Assembly (NCBI RefSeq): GCF_004014775.2 | Contig: NZ_CP042808.1 | Span: forward strand, 1,571,001-1,635,000 | Length of the DNA: 64,000 nt | Reading direction: 5' to 3' | Origin: Acetobacter oryzoeni | GTDB taxonomy: Bacteria > Pseudomonadota > Alphaproteobacteria > Acetobacterales > Acetobacteraceae | Shown: positions 8,533 through 18,626 of the stretch, in pieces | How the letters are laid out: each line of letters begins with the position of its first letter | How positions within the stretch are numbered: the stretch's first letter is position 1 | Position numbers and translations under genes: made by a program | The notes under the pieces: model-generated | The model's database searches: none | Seen by the model: only the letters and a program-made list of their open reading frames with translations | Told to the model about the DNA's origin: nothing

Positions 8533-9604
8533 CCAGCAGGGTAATCTTCTGGTTGGGATACAAGGCCTGCACGCCTGCCGTTACAACGCGCTCTCCCTCA
8601 TGGAGGCCGGAAGCTACCGTGACATCATTGGCCGCATAGCGAGAAACCTCAATCGAACGTAAGGTCACGGTCATTGTCTGAGAGTTAATAACCCACACTG
8701 CCGGTTTGCCGTTTTGTGCGGTAAGGGCTGAGGGAGGCAGGTGGATATTCTGGCCGGATGCATCGGCCAGACGCCCGATCACCACGGAACCCAATGTCAT
8801 GCCCGGCGGCGGTGTCTGAAGAAGTACCTTTGCATGATAATTACGGGTTAGCGGATCAGCATCCGGTGCCAGTTCGTAAAGTGTGCCTTGTGAGCAAACA
8901 TGTCGGTTTGCATCCAGACACACATCCATAATGGCGCCGGTTGTAAGGCCGGAACGCAGGATATCTCCTGATATATCAAACTGCGCATCACGGCCCGCAG
9001 CTTCCGCCATACGCAGAATTGTCTGACCAGCGGAAACAACCTCTCCCACCTCAGCCAGGCGCTCCGTAATTACGCCGTCTGTATTTGCGATCAGGCGAGT
9101 ATGATCCAGTTCCTCCCGTGCAATGCGTTCACGCGCTTCCGTGGATTGCACTGCTTCGCGAGACGTACGGTAGCGCAGAATGGCCTCGTCATAATCATTT
9201 CGCGAAATGGCATGATCAGGCAGAAGTGCTGTGGCGCGCTTCTGCAACGGTGTTGCCTGCGCCAAAGCTGCCTTGGCAGCCTGTGCATCGGCCGTGGCAG
9301 CACGCAATGTCTGGCGGGATTCCGTATCATCCAGGCGGGCAAGCAATTGTCCTGCGTGCACGCCATCGCCAACCGCTACTTTCCGTTCCACAATTTTGCC
9401 GGGTAAGCGAAACGAAAGATTAACGACACGATGCGGCGCAACCTGCCCTGTCAGAAACTCCTCATTTCCATCTCTGCTGGGATGCACCAAAATAGAACGT
9501 ACAGGCCTGATTTCCGGTGCAGGAGCTTTCTTGTGGCATGCAGCTAAAGGAACAAGCAACAAAACATAAGCACAGGTTCCACACGACAAGATGCGCTGGC
9601 TCAT
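8510..9604 (-). CDS. RND efflux membrane-fusion (adaptor) lipoprotein
   Basis: The periplasmic adaptor, about 364 residues. The ATG at 9604 is preferred over the upstream TTG at 9625 because AAGGA lies about 10 bases before it. It carries a lipobox (LLLVPLAAC). The lipoyl halves flank an alpha-hairpin (FRLPGKIVERKVAVGDGVHAGQLLARLD... and LIANTDGVITERLAEVGEVVSAGQ), then a beta-barrel and a membrane-proximal domain (SGLHEGERVVTAGVQALYPNQKI). It is the first gene of the adaptor-pump-channel operon. Confidence 0.93.
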   Translation of the reverse strand: MSQRILSCGTCAYVLLLVPLAACHKKAPAPEIRPVRSILVHPSRDGNEEFLTGQVAPHRVVNLSFRLPGKIVERKVAVGDGVHAGQLLARLDDTESRQTLRAATADAQAAKAALAQATPLQKRATALLPDHAISRNDYDEAILRYRTSREAVQSTEARERIAREELDHTRLIANTDGVITERLAEVGEVVSAGQTILRMAEAAGRDAQFDISGDILRSGLTTGAIMDVCLDANRHVCSQGTLYELAPDADPLTRNYHAKVLLQTPPPGMTLGSVVIGRLADASGQNIHLPPSALTAQNGKPAVWVINSQTMTVTLRSIEVSRYAANDVTVASGLHEGERVVTAGVQALYPNQKITLLDDADVRP

Positions 9605-10659
9605 CGGTATTCTGTCCTTGCGCAATCAGAAATAGGTTGAGTCAGTAGCCCGGTCATGAAAATGGCTCCTTCAAAAGGTCAGATTTTGAGGTAGTCCTAA
9701 AGGAGCTTTCCCATCTTCTTCCCAATCGGATCAAAATATATGCATCCACACGCGTTACCAGAGTATGCCATTCTGCAATAACGGTTTTTGAGCAAACTTT
9801 TCCGCAAGACGAAAAACCAACGATAAGTTCACTGTATTACTGACTTGCCATGCGTCGCAATCTATTCAACAAAGATATTTGTGAAACATTACTCTTCAGA
9901 TAAACCGTTGACTGTTTTAAAATAAAAACTTTAGGCTTTTCAGAGGTATTACTGTCGAGACAACCCGTATTTTTGAATCCTCTTATCATCACCGTCATAC
10001 TACCCTCTGAGTAAATTACTCTTTTAATTATACGATACGGTATCGTCTCGCAAGATGGTCTGATCGTTGAAGTCACGCATCGGACAGCATACCGACTGTT
10101 TCCCTGAAAGAACTTAAACCTCTGCGCGAGATCGTCCGCCCTCCTCAAAGACCGCATCCCGGAAGGAAACCGGATTGACCGAGAAAAAACGGTAACCTAG
10201 ACATAGATCCCGCAGAAAAAACAATGTGGACATCAAGCCTTTCGGGCCAGTACCTGCATTCCCCCCTAAACTATGAGGAACTGGAACGTACAATTGCACA
10301 GGCAGAAAACTTCATACTGCGTTACCGAGACGGTTAAAGAGGCGAGATAACATCTCAAGAAGTGTCATATATCCGCTCTCAAGATATACTTGTTACATTT
10401 CCTGTAAATATATTTACATTTTAATATTCAAACCACTTTTACAGTATCATTCATAACTAAAAAAATATACCACTTTTTTGTATGAACCACTTGACCTTTC
10501 CATAACCCATTGTTGAGCATAAGAAGCTAATTTTTTAACAAATATTACAATATGGTATAATTTTTCACAGTTTTTATAAAATTGTCATAAATATTTTCAT
10601 GAAAAATACATTACACAGCAGCAATCTCTTTCGGTGTCCCCAACGAGGCGAGGAAACTG
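9605..10659. other. Long intergenic region between efflux operon and sigma-factor gene
   Basis: About 1 kb with no convincing gene. It holds the second copy of the candidate operator (10032-10046) and should contain the divergent promoters of the efflux operon and the sigma-factor gene. The part from 10370 to 10610 is strongly AT-rich. A 106-residue minus-strand frame at 9837-10157 has no support. Confidence 0.5.
10032..10046. promoter_or_regulatory. Candidate repressor operator (copy 2, perfect palindrome)
   Basis: ACGATAC-G-GTATCGT is a perfect 7+1+7 inverted repeat about 430 bases upstream of the efflux adaptor start. It matches the element at 3015-3029 at 14 of 15 positions. Two copies flanking one gene block argue for a common regulator; the nearby TetR protein is the best candidate. 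Confidence 0.55.
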
Positions 10660-11148
10660 TTGACGGAAAATTGGTTACCACGTCGGCAGGACTGGTTACG
10701 TCTATGCCGTCGAGTACGTGTACTGACACGCAGAAAGGATGCAGAGGATCATCTGCAAAGTGCCATTGTGAATTACCTGGAGCGACCAGAAGGAAGTATT
10801 GAACATCCAGAAGCTTATATTACCCGCAGTGCGCTTAATCTCTCGCATAATACGCGTAAACGCGAACAAGTAAGTCAGATCGCGTCCGTAAGTTGGGAAG
10901 ATATATTAGTTGATGTTCGTGATGCCAGACCATCACAGGAGGAGGCTTATGAAAGCCGTCAAAAACTGGAACATTTCTATGCTGGATGTCAGCAACTTCC
11001 AGAACGAACACGTCAGGTTTTCTTACTGCATCGTATAAAAAAAATGAAATATCGTGATATAGCAGATTTACTAGACATCAGTTCCAGCAGCGTGGAAAAA
11101 CATATCATAAAAGCTCTGACATTTCTTTCATCGTGGATGGAACAGTGA
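10660..11148 (+). CDS. ECF sigma factor, FecI-like
   Basis: A 162-residue extracytoplasmic-function sigma factor. The start is a TTG with AGGA (10651-10654) at good spacing. Region 2 is short (HPEAYITRSALNLSHNTRKRE) and region 4 is clear (QQLPERTRQVFLLHRIKKMKYRDIADLLDISSSSVEKHI), as in FecI-type factors that activate TonB-receptor genes when the receptor is loaded. It overlaps the FecR-like gene downstream by 16 bases. The likely target is the receptor at 14062. Confidence 0.88.
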   Translation: MTENWLPRRQDWLRLCRRVRVLTRRKDAEDHLQSAIVNYLERPEGSIEHPEAYITRSALNLSHNTRKREQVSQIASVSWEDILVDVRDARPSQEEAYESRQKLEHFYAGCQQLPERTRQVFLLHRIKKMKYRDIADLLDISSSSVEKHIIKALTFLSSWMEQ

Positions 11149-12083
11149 ATTACTTCACGAAATATTCTACCATCCGACATCATGCGGCTTACTGGATCAC
11201 ACGGCTACATTCGGAAAACTGTACAGACGCAGAAAAAGAGGCGTTTCAAAAGTGGCTGGCTGACAGCCAGGATCACGCAACAGAATTCCAGTATTTGACT
11301 GAAATTTGGGAGCTCGGAGCAGGTGCCCCGCAAACAATGCTTCCTACCATTCCAGTTGCAAGAAAAAACAACATCCTGTTAAATCGGCGCACTGCACTCG
11401 CTTGTCTTGGAACAAGCGTTTTGATGCTTTCTCCTCTTGGACAAAAAGTTCAAGCTACTCAACTTTTGCAAACCAAAACCGGGGATATTTCCACCTTTAC
11501 TCTGGGCGGGAAAATATGCTGTCGGATGGATACTGATACCAAACTTGCCTTTATTCCTGATAGCCAATGTTGTCGGCTAGAAAAAGGTCAGGTAATTTTA
11601 TCAGCATCTGCCGCAGCTTCTACTTTATGGGTTATTGCTGCTCATACCAGCGTTTATTTGCAATTACACGCATCAACCAACATACGCATTGACCCTGACT
11701 GTGTTCACGTAACTGCTTTACAAGACAAAATATTGGTTCGCAGTGAACATCTGCCTGCGTCTGGCGCGTGGCTACAACCAGGACAAAGACTACGTTTTTT
11801 TGCTGATGGACATTTACACAGTGACTACCCTGAAATTGACACGCTGCTATCGTGGCAAGAAGGGAGACTGATATTTCGAAATCGTCCGCTATGGGAAGTT
11901 ATAACTGAAATTAACCGCTATATACCGCAGAAAATAAAGCTTGATGCCCCTCTTTTAATTAACCGGCCATTGAGTGGTGTTTACTATATTGCCCGTGGCA
12001 ATGCTTTCCTACAAATGCTTGTTCGCCTGTTACCAATTCGGTTGGTAAATAACACAAATGGCATAACACTTCTTCCTGCATGA
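11133..12083 (+). CDS. FecR-like transmembrane anti-sigma regulator
   Basis: A 316-residue FecR-type regulator. The N-terminal DUF4880 part (AAYWITRLHSENCTDAEKEAFQKWL...HATEFQYL) binds the sigma factor in this family. One hydrophobic segment follows near residue 90 (ALACLGTSVLMLSPLG), then the periplasmic FecR domain (TGDISTFTLGGKICCRMDTDTKLAF). The C-terminus is an STN-like segment (WEVITEINRYIPQKIKLD) that may contact the receptor's signalling domain. It overlaps the sigma gene, so the two are made together. Confidence 0.88.
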   Translation: MDGTVNYFTKYSTIRHHAAYWITRLHSENCTDAEKEAFQKWLADSQDHATEFQYLTEIWELGAGAPQTMLPTIPVARKNNILLNRRTALACLGTSVLMLSPLGQKVQATQLLQTKTGDISTFTLGGKICCRMDTDTKLAFIPDSQCCRLEKGQVILSASAAASTLWVIAAHTSVYLQLHASTNIRIDPDCVHVTALQDKILVRSEHLPASGAWLQPGQRLRFFADGHLHSDYPEIDTLLSWQEGRLIFRNRPLWEVITEINRYIPQKIKLDAPLLINRPLSGVYYIARGNAFLQMLVRLLPIRLVNNTNGITLLPA

Positions 12084-12184
12084 CATTTTTATGAAACTCC
12101 TTTTCATTCAATGAGGAAATATACCCCCTTATTTGTCTTATATATCAGAGTATCCTCATCATATTTAAACAAGGATTTCCCATT

Positions 12185-13783
12185 ATGGCCTTTCTCAACC
12201 GCAGGGATATACTGGTAGGATTTGGAGCGGGACTGCTATTTGCAAGTCGAATAAAGGCTCTCCATGCAGCAAATCCGCGTAATCTGGATGAAAAACCTAA
12301 ATTTGATACCTCTCCTTTTCAGTTGGGCATTGCATCTGGTGACCCCTCCCCTGATGGGTTCGTAATCTGGACACGTCTAGCTCCCAATCCGCTCCATCTT
12401 GATGCTGGCATAAAACATAACCGGCCCATGCTGGTAAATTGGGAAATAGGAGAAGATGAACGTCTCTCGCGGATTGTGCGTAAAGGACAGGCGTTAGCAC
12501 ATCCAGAACTGGCACATTCTGTCCACGTAGAAGTGACAGGTTTGAAACCCGATCGTCCCTATTGGTACCGGTTTCATATTGCGGGTTATGACAGCACAAT
12601 TGGGCGCAGTCACACATTCCCACAATTCAACGCCTCTCCAACCCGTGTCCGCTTCGCTGCCGCAGGCTGCCAACATTATGAAGAAGGCTATTATACCGCA
12701 TGGCGCCACATCGCCAACGAACCGGTTGATTTTGTTTTCCATTATGGTGACTACATTTATGAAGGAGGAGATAAAAAGGACGGCATACACACTCTCAACG
12801 GCCGGCCATTTAAGGCACTCCGACGACATATCGGACCTGAATGCTATTCCTTAGACGAATATCGTCGCCGTTATGCGCAGTACAAAACAGACGAAGATTT
12901 ACAAGCTGCCCATGCCGCTGTTCCGTGGATTGTGACATTTGATGACCATGAAGTAGATAACAACTGGGCTGGCGATAGCGATCAGTACGGCACACCTCCT
13001 GATATTTTTCGTCTACGGCGAGAGTCCGCGATGCAGGCTTACTATGAACATATGCCACTGCGCCTTAGTTCCTTGCCTGATGGAAGTCATATGCGAATAT
13101 ATCGAAACCTTCGTTATGGTGACCTGATGAATACTTTCGTTCTGGATACACGCCAATATCGTAGTGATCAGGCATATGCTGACCAGACAGCAACACAAGG
13201 TGCTGATGTCTGGTCTCCAAGCCGCACCATGATGGGGGCAGAACAAGAACAATGGTTATTCGATGGTCTGGCACGCTCTGATACCAGATGGAACTTGCTG
13301 GCTCATCAAGTCATGATGATGAATCTGGCACATCGTAAATCAGATCATTCCGAACTTGTTTATAGTATGGATCAATGGTCTGGCTATATGTACAGTCGCA
13401 ACCGATTGCTTCAATTCATTGAACAGCATTGTCCCGGCAATGTTGTAAACGTTACAGGTGACGCACATCGACATTTTGCCGGCAATCTTTCCTATGACAC
13501 CGATCATATTAAGCCCGTCTCTGTCGAATTTCTGGCAACATCTATTTCCTCTGGATCTGATGGATTAGGTGATGATGATCATTTCAGCCGCTCGGTTCGT
13601 CGTGAAAATCCCCAATTGTTAGCAACGACAGATCAACGCGGTTATGTTGTATGTGATGTAGGACGTGACCTATGGACAGCTGATCTCAAAGTGCTGGACA
13701 AGGTTATGGAACAGAATGGAAATCTTTCTACCTATGCCAGTTTTGCGGTAGAACGCGGGAAACCGGTTTTACAAAAATCCTGA
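12185..13783 (+). CDS. phoD: PhoD-like alkaline phosphatase/phosphodiesterase (Tat-exported)
   Basis: The protein has 532 residues. The N-terminus has a twin-arginine signal (NRRDILVGFGAGLLF). An N-terminal PhoD_N domain (FQLGIASGDPSPDGFVIWTRLAP) precedes the metallophosphatase core, with metal-binding motifs FHYGDYIYEGG, FDDHEVDNNW and VTGDAHRHFAGNL. PhoD enzymes split phosphodiesters and monoesters in the periplasm using Ca and Fe. Its place between an ECF/FecR pair and a TonB-dependent receptor suggests a system that imports a phosphorylated compound or releases phosphate from it; the substrate is unknown. Confidence 0.92.
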   Translation: MAFLNRRDILVGFGAGLLFASRIKALHAANPRNLDEKPKFDTSPFQLGIASGDPSPDGFVIWTRLAPNPLHLDAGIKHNRPMLVNWEIGEDERLSRIVRKGQALAHPELAHSVHVEVTGLKPDRPYWYRFHIAGYDSTIGRSHTFPQFNASPTRVRFAAAGCQHYEEGYYTAWRHIANEPVDFVFHYGDYIYEGGDKKDGIHTLNGRPFKALRRHIGPECYSLDEYRRRYAQYKTDEDLQAAHAAVPWIVTFDDHEVDNNWAGDSDQYGTPPDIFRLRRESAMQAYYEHMPLRLSSLPDGSHMRIYRNLRYGDLMNTFVLDTRQYRSDQAYADQTATQGADVWSPSRTMMGAEQEQWLFDGLARSDTRWNLLAHQVMMMNLAHRKSDHSELVYSMDQWSGYMYSRNRLLQFIEQHCPGNVVNVTGDAHRHFAGNLSYDTDHIKPVSVEFLATSISSGSDGLGDDDHFSRSVRRENPQLLATTDQRGYVVCDVGRDLWTADLKVLDKVMEQNGNLSTYASFAVERGKPVLQKS

Positions 13784-13827
13784 ATGAAAAAGAGGATTAT
13801 GCAGAAATCGGTATTCTTAATGCTTAC

Positions 13828-13850
13828 TACATAAACATTCTGTTTATGTA
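13828..13850. terminator. Hairpin downstream of phoD
   Basis: TACATAAACA and TGTTTATGTA form a perfect 10-base stem around TTC. It is AT-rich with no clear T-tract, so it may be a weak terminator or a processing site between phoD and the receptor gene. Confidence 0.4.
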
Positions 13851-13863
13851 TAAATAGCTTTCT

Positions 13864-13910
13864 AAATCCATATGATTCTATATATCTCATTAAGAATCAT
13901 ATGGATTTTT
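13864..13910 (+). terminator. Rho-independent terminator after phoD
   Basis: AAATCCATATGATTCT and AGAATCATATGGATTT form a 16-base stem with a 13-base loop, followed by TTATT. It should end the sigma-FecR-phoD transcripts and leave the receptor under its own promoter. Confidence 0.7.
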
Positions 13911-14061
13911 ATTAAATAAAACAAAATAATATTCAGTATTATATATTTCCAATATTTGTGACAGTTTGATGAAACATCCACCTAGATGATGAGGAAAGGT
14001 AATCCCCGATTGTCTACCTGTCATGACCACCTTTGGTGCAGACCTTTAGGAAACATGACAT

Positions 14062-16971
14062 ATGACAGCCCGCAACCTGTGTGCTTTTCGTTCATTTTTA
14101 CTCTTAACCACAGGATCAGTGAGCTTGTGGGCTTCTCTCCTGTGTTCAAACGCAAATGCCACGTCAATCCATATTGCCAGCCAACCAATGGCACAGGCCT
14201 TAGAAGCACTGGGAAGGCAGACAGGAGAAAATATTGTCTTTACACCTGAACAGGTTGCCAATCTGAAAGCGCCAGCTGTTAATGGAAATATGACTTCTTC
14301 TGAAGCCATAAAACGCTTACTGAAGCGTACAGGCCTTAGGGTTGAAACAGTGCCAGATGGCGGTTTTATTATTCATCCGGCACTAACGGTTCCCAAAAAA
14401 ACGGCACGGAAAACCTCCACCTCAGATCGCAGTCCGAAGGACGGGATCAATGATATCGAAAAAATGTTCGTTACAGGTCACCGAAAAAGCCAGAGCGAAA
14501 AGCGTACATCCAACATTATTATGGATTCCGTGGCATATGATCCTTTTGAAAATCTGGGCGGAGTTTCATCAGTTGCCCAATCGGTCATTCAATTACCCGG
14601 CGCAACAGGTATTACCGATGGGGACGAACCTCGTTACGTAAGTATCAGAGGGATCAGTCCAGACCTCAATCATACCACAATGGACGGCGTAACAATTGCT
14701 TCAATTGGGGAAAGTGGATCTGGCGGCACACGACGCGTTAATCTGCAAGATATTCCTTCTGAAATGACGTCACGCACCAATGTATACAAAAGCTTTACAG
14801 CAGAGCAGGACGGCGATGCCATCGGTGGTGTAATCGATATGATACCTATGAGCGCCTTCGATCATAAGGGACTTTATAAATACGTTGATGCATATGGTAT
14901 ATGGTCAAGCAAGCGCGGCGGTGTGGGCGCTAACGGTCTAGGGGGATATTCCCCTCATATGGGTGAAGGTGCCAAGGGCACGTTTTCCGACACATTTGGT
15001 AAAGATAAAGAATTCGGTATCGTCATGTCTATGCGGTACCAGAACCGCGCACGTAATACGACCAAGAACTGGCAAAGTTATTATTACGACAATATGGATG
15101 GCGCCAGCGACAGTACTCCTGATAGTTCATGGAATGGCCACGTTCGTCCAAGCCAGTATTCCACTGGGGAATACGCAAATGACGTCACCAATCTCGGCGG
15201 ATCAGGTAAGCTAGAATGGAAACCAACTGGCAAAAACCTTAATGTATCACTTATGGGTTGGTCCTACGCCCGCTGGGAACATTCCGTAATGGACAAGGAA
15301 GATTATAATCTGAAGGATATGGGGATTGGCAGCGACAGCTCTGATATTCCCGTCAATAGCATGTATGTACGCCGTCGACAGAATGACTGGCATCGGCAAA
15401 ACAGCGGCATTATTGGCCATGTCGACTGGCATAAAGATAAGCACAGCATTGTATTACGTGCCGGCTATACAATGGAGGACTACAGTGATTATCAACCATA
15501 TATTGCCGCGCGGGCTTATCCCAAAAACCTGCTAGCCAGTTACTCAGGGTATCCAAATCAGGACTACATGTGGAGCCAGAGCGGCTTGTCAAATCCTTCT
15601 GCAGCCCAGACATCAACATGGAATCTCTATAATGATGGCTCTTACCAGACATGGGAAAAAGCATCGGAACGTATTCCGACTGTCCGCCTGGACTACGGAT
15701 GGAACACCGATAAACACGACAAAGGCTTTGGCATAATGAGTGGTTTCCAGTGGCGAGAACTGACGCTGGACCACGATGAAGAACAGACTTATTATAACAG
15801 TAAAGAAAATTTCAGTAACCAGATGCTACAAACCGATCATGTGCCGTGGCTGAATACATATCCAGAAACATTTATTGGTCCAAATGGTTACAAATTTCCG
15901 TGGTCAACTTTAGTGGCAGATCAGAAAAAATCTTTATATAATAGCGGTATATCTAACTACAAATATCGCGAAAATATCTTTGATGGCTACGTCTCGATGC
16001 ATTATGCGTGGAAAAACACGACACTGATTGCTGGTGTAAGAGCTGATGCAACGAACTACGCTGGCTGGACGCCGCAAATCAACAGCGCAGCTCAAACAGT
16101 TTCATCCGGTTACACAAAACAACCTGGATCTTACATCAACCCGTTGCCTTCATTTGATGCCGTGCATCACTTTCCACATGATGTCACAGTCCACGCTTCT
16201 TACAGTCAGTCTCTCGGTCGCCCTGCCCCCGGACAGATCGCCATGGCAGCATCTGAAAGTTGCGGCGATAACGATTCAGGAGGAGCAGATTGCACACTGA
16301 CCATGGGGAATGCCCATCTTAAACCCCGCCGTTCCCACAACTTTGATGTTTCCGTTGATAAATGGTTCAACCGAGGAAACGGCATGGTGAGCCTGGCATT
16401 TTTCAGCAAATGGATCAAAGACGATATTATTACCAGTCGTGGTCTTTATACCCAGAATGGTACGAACTATGAGGTCATCAGCCCGATGAACGCCAACTCT
16501 GCAGATGTTATGGGGTTGGAATTCAATGTGGTAAATAGAAACCTACATGTTTTTAGCCAGATACTTGATCTACAAGCCAACGTGACATGGCTTCAAGGAC
16601 ATGAAAGTTATTCATCTGGTGGCACGACATACAAATATAACGCAATGATTTACCAGCCTAACTTTGTCGCAAATGGCATGCTCACATGGCATATTCCACA
16701 AATAAAAGGCGCACTTCGTACCACTGTCAATTATTCCGGGAAATATTTCACATCCTTTGGAGCAACCCCGGGTGCATCAGACGGATTTGGAAACTTTCTT
16801 ACTTTCAACCTAGGTTTTTGGCATCAGATATTCCCGGGAATTACATTAAAATATGAAGTAATGAATTTAGCTAATTATCAACCGACCTATGTTACAGGAA
16901 ACCATTTGCAATATGCCGATGAGCGGGACAATTATGGCCGCGCAGTCTATTTTCATGTAGTTTTCAACTAG
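14062..16971 (+). CDS. TonB-dependent outer-membrane receptor with signalling (STN) domain
   Basis: A 969-residue receptor. It has a signal peptide (LTTGSVSLWASLLCSNANA) and an STN domain at about residues 30-110 (IHIASQPMAQALEALGRQTGENIVFTPEQV). A candidate TonB box lies near EKMFVTG. The plug domain reads VAQSVIQLPGATG...RYVSIRGISPDLNHTTMDGV, and the long beta-barrel ends in an aromatic residue plus Asn (VVFN). The STN domain marks it as a signalling receptor working with a FecIR pair, which sits 3 kb upstream. The ligand is unknown; the adjacent PhoD points to a phosphate-bearing compound. Confidence 0.92.
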   Translation: MTARNLCAFRSFLLLTTGSVSLWASLLCSNANATSIHIASQPMAQALEALGRQTGENIVFTPEQVANLKAPAVNGNMTSSEAIKRLLKRTGLRVETVPDGGFIIHPALTVPKKTARKTSTSDRSPKDGINDIEKMFVTGHRKSQSEKRTSNIIMDSVAYDPFENLGGVSSVAQSVIQLPGATGITDGDEPRYVSIRGISPDLNHTTMDGVTIASIGESGSGGTRRVNLQDIPSEMTSRTNVYKSFTAEQDGDAIGGVIDMIPMSAFDHKGLYKYVDAYGIWSSKRGGVGANGLGGYSPHMGEGAKGTFSDTFGKDKEFGIVMSMRYQNRARNTTKNWQSYYYDNMDGASDSTPDSSWNGHVRPSQYSTGEYANDVTNLGGSGKLEWKPTGKNLNVSLMGWSYARWEHSVMDKEDYNLKDMGIGSDSSDIPVNSMYVRRRQNDWHRQNSGIIGHVDWHKDKHSIVLRAGYTMEDYSDYQPYIAARAYPKNLLASYSGYPNQDYMWSQSGLSNPSAAQTSTWNLYNDGSYQTWEKASERIPTVRLDYGWNTDKHDKGFGIMSGFQWRELTLDHDEEQTYYNSKENFSNQMLQTDHVPWLNTYPETFIGPNGYKFPWSTLVADQKKSLYNSGISNYKYRENIFDGYVSMHYAWKNTTLIAGVRADATNYAGWTPQINSAAQTVSSGYTKQPGSYINPLPSFDAVHHFPHDVTVHASYSQSLGRPAPGQIAMAASESCGDNDSGGADCTLTMGNAHLKPRRSHNFDVSVDKWFNRGNGMVSLAFFSKWIKDDIITSRGLYTQNGTNYEVISPMNANSADVMGLEFNVVNRNLHVFSQILDLQANVTWLQGHESYSSGGTTYKYNAMIYQPNFVANGMLTWHIPQIKGALRTTVNYSGKYFTSFGATPGASDGFGNFLTFNLGFWHQIFPGITLKYEVMNLANYQPTYVTGNHLQYADERDNYGRAVYFHVVFN

Positions 16972-17045
16972 ATCGTGTTGAAAAAAGATATTTTCAGGCC
17001 TCTAGCATGAGATTCAAAACTGTTCTTTACGGCGCGCAGTGAATA

Positions 17046-17234
17046 CGTGGCGACCTGACGGACAAAGAATGGACGATTATTAGCAATCTGCTGCCGGAAC
17101 CTAGCCACTGGTTCCAGCTTGCACAGGATAATCGTCTGTTTCTCAACGGAATGCTTTGTGTTCTGCGCGTTGGTTGTCCGTGGCGGCACACATGGATGAT
17201 GCGGCCGCGTGTTGGCAATCTGCTTTTCCTGTAA
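17046..17234 (+). pseudogene. IS5-family transposase fragment
   Basis: A 62-codon remnant reading GDLTDKEWTIISNLLPE... then NRLFLNGML and LRVGCPWRHTW before a stop. This is the N-terminal domain of IS5-family (IS427 group) transposases; the catalytic DDE part is absent. The remaining gene-less parts of 16972-17423 show no other recognisable feature. Confidence 0.75.
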
Positions 17235-17423
17235 ACTGAGCGGTTTCTGCCATTGTTGCCTTACTATCCGTCAGAACCACGGGTTCGATATCAGTTACGT
17301 TTGCTTCGAAAAAATGCCTGCAGAACCTCCCGGCTCATCTCTTTCCCTCCACAATGCCGAAAAACTGTTGGTCGTCCGGATAATTCCACATCCTACATTT
17401 CTTGGACACAATCACAGACCGGT

Positions 17424-17627
17424 TCACAACAGTGCCTCCTGAAAACTGCCGACACCAAGCATGAAACTTCCATTCGCCTTGGTCTCGAAATAGCACTTCA
17501 CCTCTTCTGGTGAGACCTGTTGAAGGGAACAGATAGCCACAGCCTGCTCTAGAAAGGCCGTCCTTTCAGCAGGTGAATAATTTCCCTCATTCATCTTTAC
17601 TGTGAAACACCGTATGATTGCCTGCAT
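17424..17627 (-). CDS. Possible small protein, unknown
   Basis: A 67-residue open frame (MQAIIRCFTVKMNEGNYSPAERTA...) divergent from hchA, leaving 86 bases for two promoters. It has a protein-like composition with amphipathic helices, but no family is recognised and no clear ribosome site is visible. It could be a chance frame. Confidence 0.3.
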   Translation of the reverse strand: MQAIIRCFTVKMNEGNYSPAERTAFLEQAVAICSLQQVSPEEVKCYFETKANGSFMLGVGSFQEALL

Positions 17628-17713
17628 ACCCTGCCGCGCTTTCTGAGTGAGGACACCGCGAGGTCTGATCGTAAGTTGCTCGCTCGCAACAGGCTAACAA
17701 CAGGAGAACACTC

Positions 17714-18583
17714 ATGAGCGATAAACAGCTAAGCCGTACGCCGGTGCCCGATCGGGCAGAGGAAAACGCCTTCTTTCCGTCGGAATATTCCCTGACTCAA
17801 TACACGTCTTCAAAAACCGATTTTGATGGCGCCACCTATCCCAAGCCCTATACGGGAGGAAAGTGGAAAATCCTGATGATCGGCACTCAGGAAAGGTATC
17901 TGATGATGAAAGGCGGCGAGTTCTTCTCGACCGGCAATCATCCAGTCGAAATGCTTCTGCCCATGTATCATCTAGATGCGGCGGGATTTGAAATCGATAT
18001 TGCGACCATTTCCGGCGATCCGGTCAAGCTCGAATGGTGGGCCTTCCCGCATGAAGATGAGGCCATCAAGTCAATCTACAAGAAATATGAAAAGCAGCTC
18101 AAAACACCAAAAAAGCTTGCTGATGTGATAGGCGAAGGTCTCACCGCTGAAACACCGTATCTTGGCGTATTCATTCCAGGTGGTCATGGCGTTCTCAATG
18201 GTGTGCCATTCAGCAAACAGGTCGGTGATATCCTGCGCTGGGCACAAGCCAACGGGCGCTTCACGATCTCGCTCTGTCATGGGCCTGCCAGCCTGCTGGC
18301 TACTGCAGTTGATGGCGGTAAGTTTGCATATGAAGGCTACGAGATGTGCGTCTTTCCAGACAGTCTGGATACCGGAGCCAATATCGACATCGGCTATATC
18401 CCGGGTTCGATGGCGTGGCTTGTCGGTGAAAATCTCCAGAAATACAACGTGAAAATCGTCAATACGGGAATTACCGGTCAGATACATCGTGATCGTCACC
18501 TGCTGACAGGTGATAGCCCGCTGGCATCGAACAATCTTGGCAAGCTGGCGGCTGAAGCCCTGCTTGAGGCTGCCAACAAATAA
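17714..18583 (+). CDS. hchA: DJ-1/PfpI protein of the Hsp31/HchA type
   Basis: The protein has 289 residues, close to E. coli HchA (283). Hallmarks are WKILMIGTQ, the zinc-ligand and catalytic-triad region [13 protein letters not shown], the nucleophile elbow [11 protein letters not shown] with the catalytic Cys, and the conserved extended N-terminal lid. The HchA family acts as a glyoxalase III, turning methylglyoxal into lactate, and has also been assigned chaperone and deglycase roles. It has a good ribosome site (ACAGGAG). It appears to be a single-gene unit. Confidence 0.9.
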   Translation: MSDKQLSRTPVPDRAEENAFFPSEYSLTQYTSSKTDFDGATYPKPYTGGKWKILMIGTQERYLMMKGGEFFSTGNHPVEMLLPMYHLDAAGFEIDIATISGDPVKLEWWAFPHEDEAIKSIYKKYEKQLKTPKKLADVIGEGLTAETPYLGVFIPGGHGVLNGVPFSKQVGDILRWAQANGRFTISLCHGPASLLATAVDGGKFAYEGYEMCVFPDSLDTGANIDIGYIPGSMAWLVGENLQKYNVKIVNTGITGQIHRDRHLLTGDSPLASNNLGKLAAEALLEAANK

Positions 18584-18594
18584 AACTGACTATG

Positions 18595-18626
18595 CGGTCG
18601 CAAGTGGATTTCATCGCTTGCGACCG
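18595..18626. terminator. Hairpin after hchA
   Basis: CGGTCGCAAG and CTTGCGACCG form a perfect 10-base stem with a 12-base loop, starting 11 bases after the hchA stop. There is no T-tract, so termination is uncertain. Confidence 0.4.
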
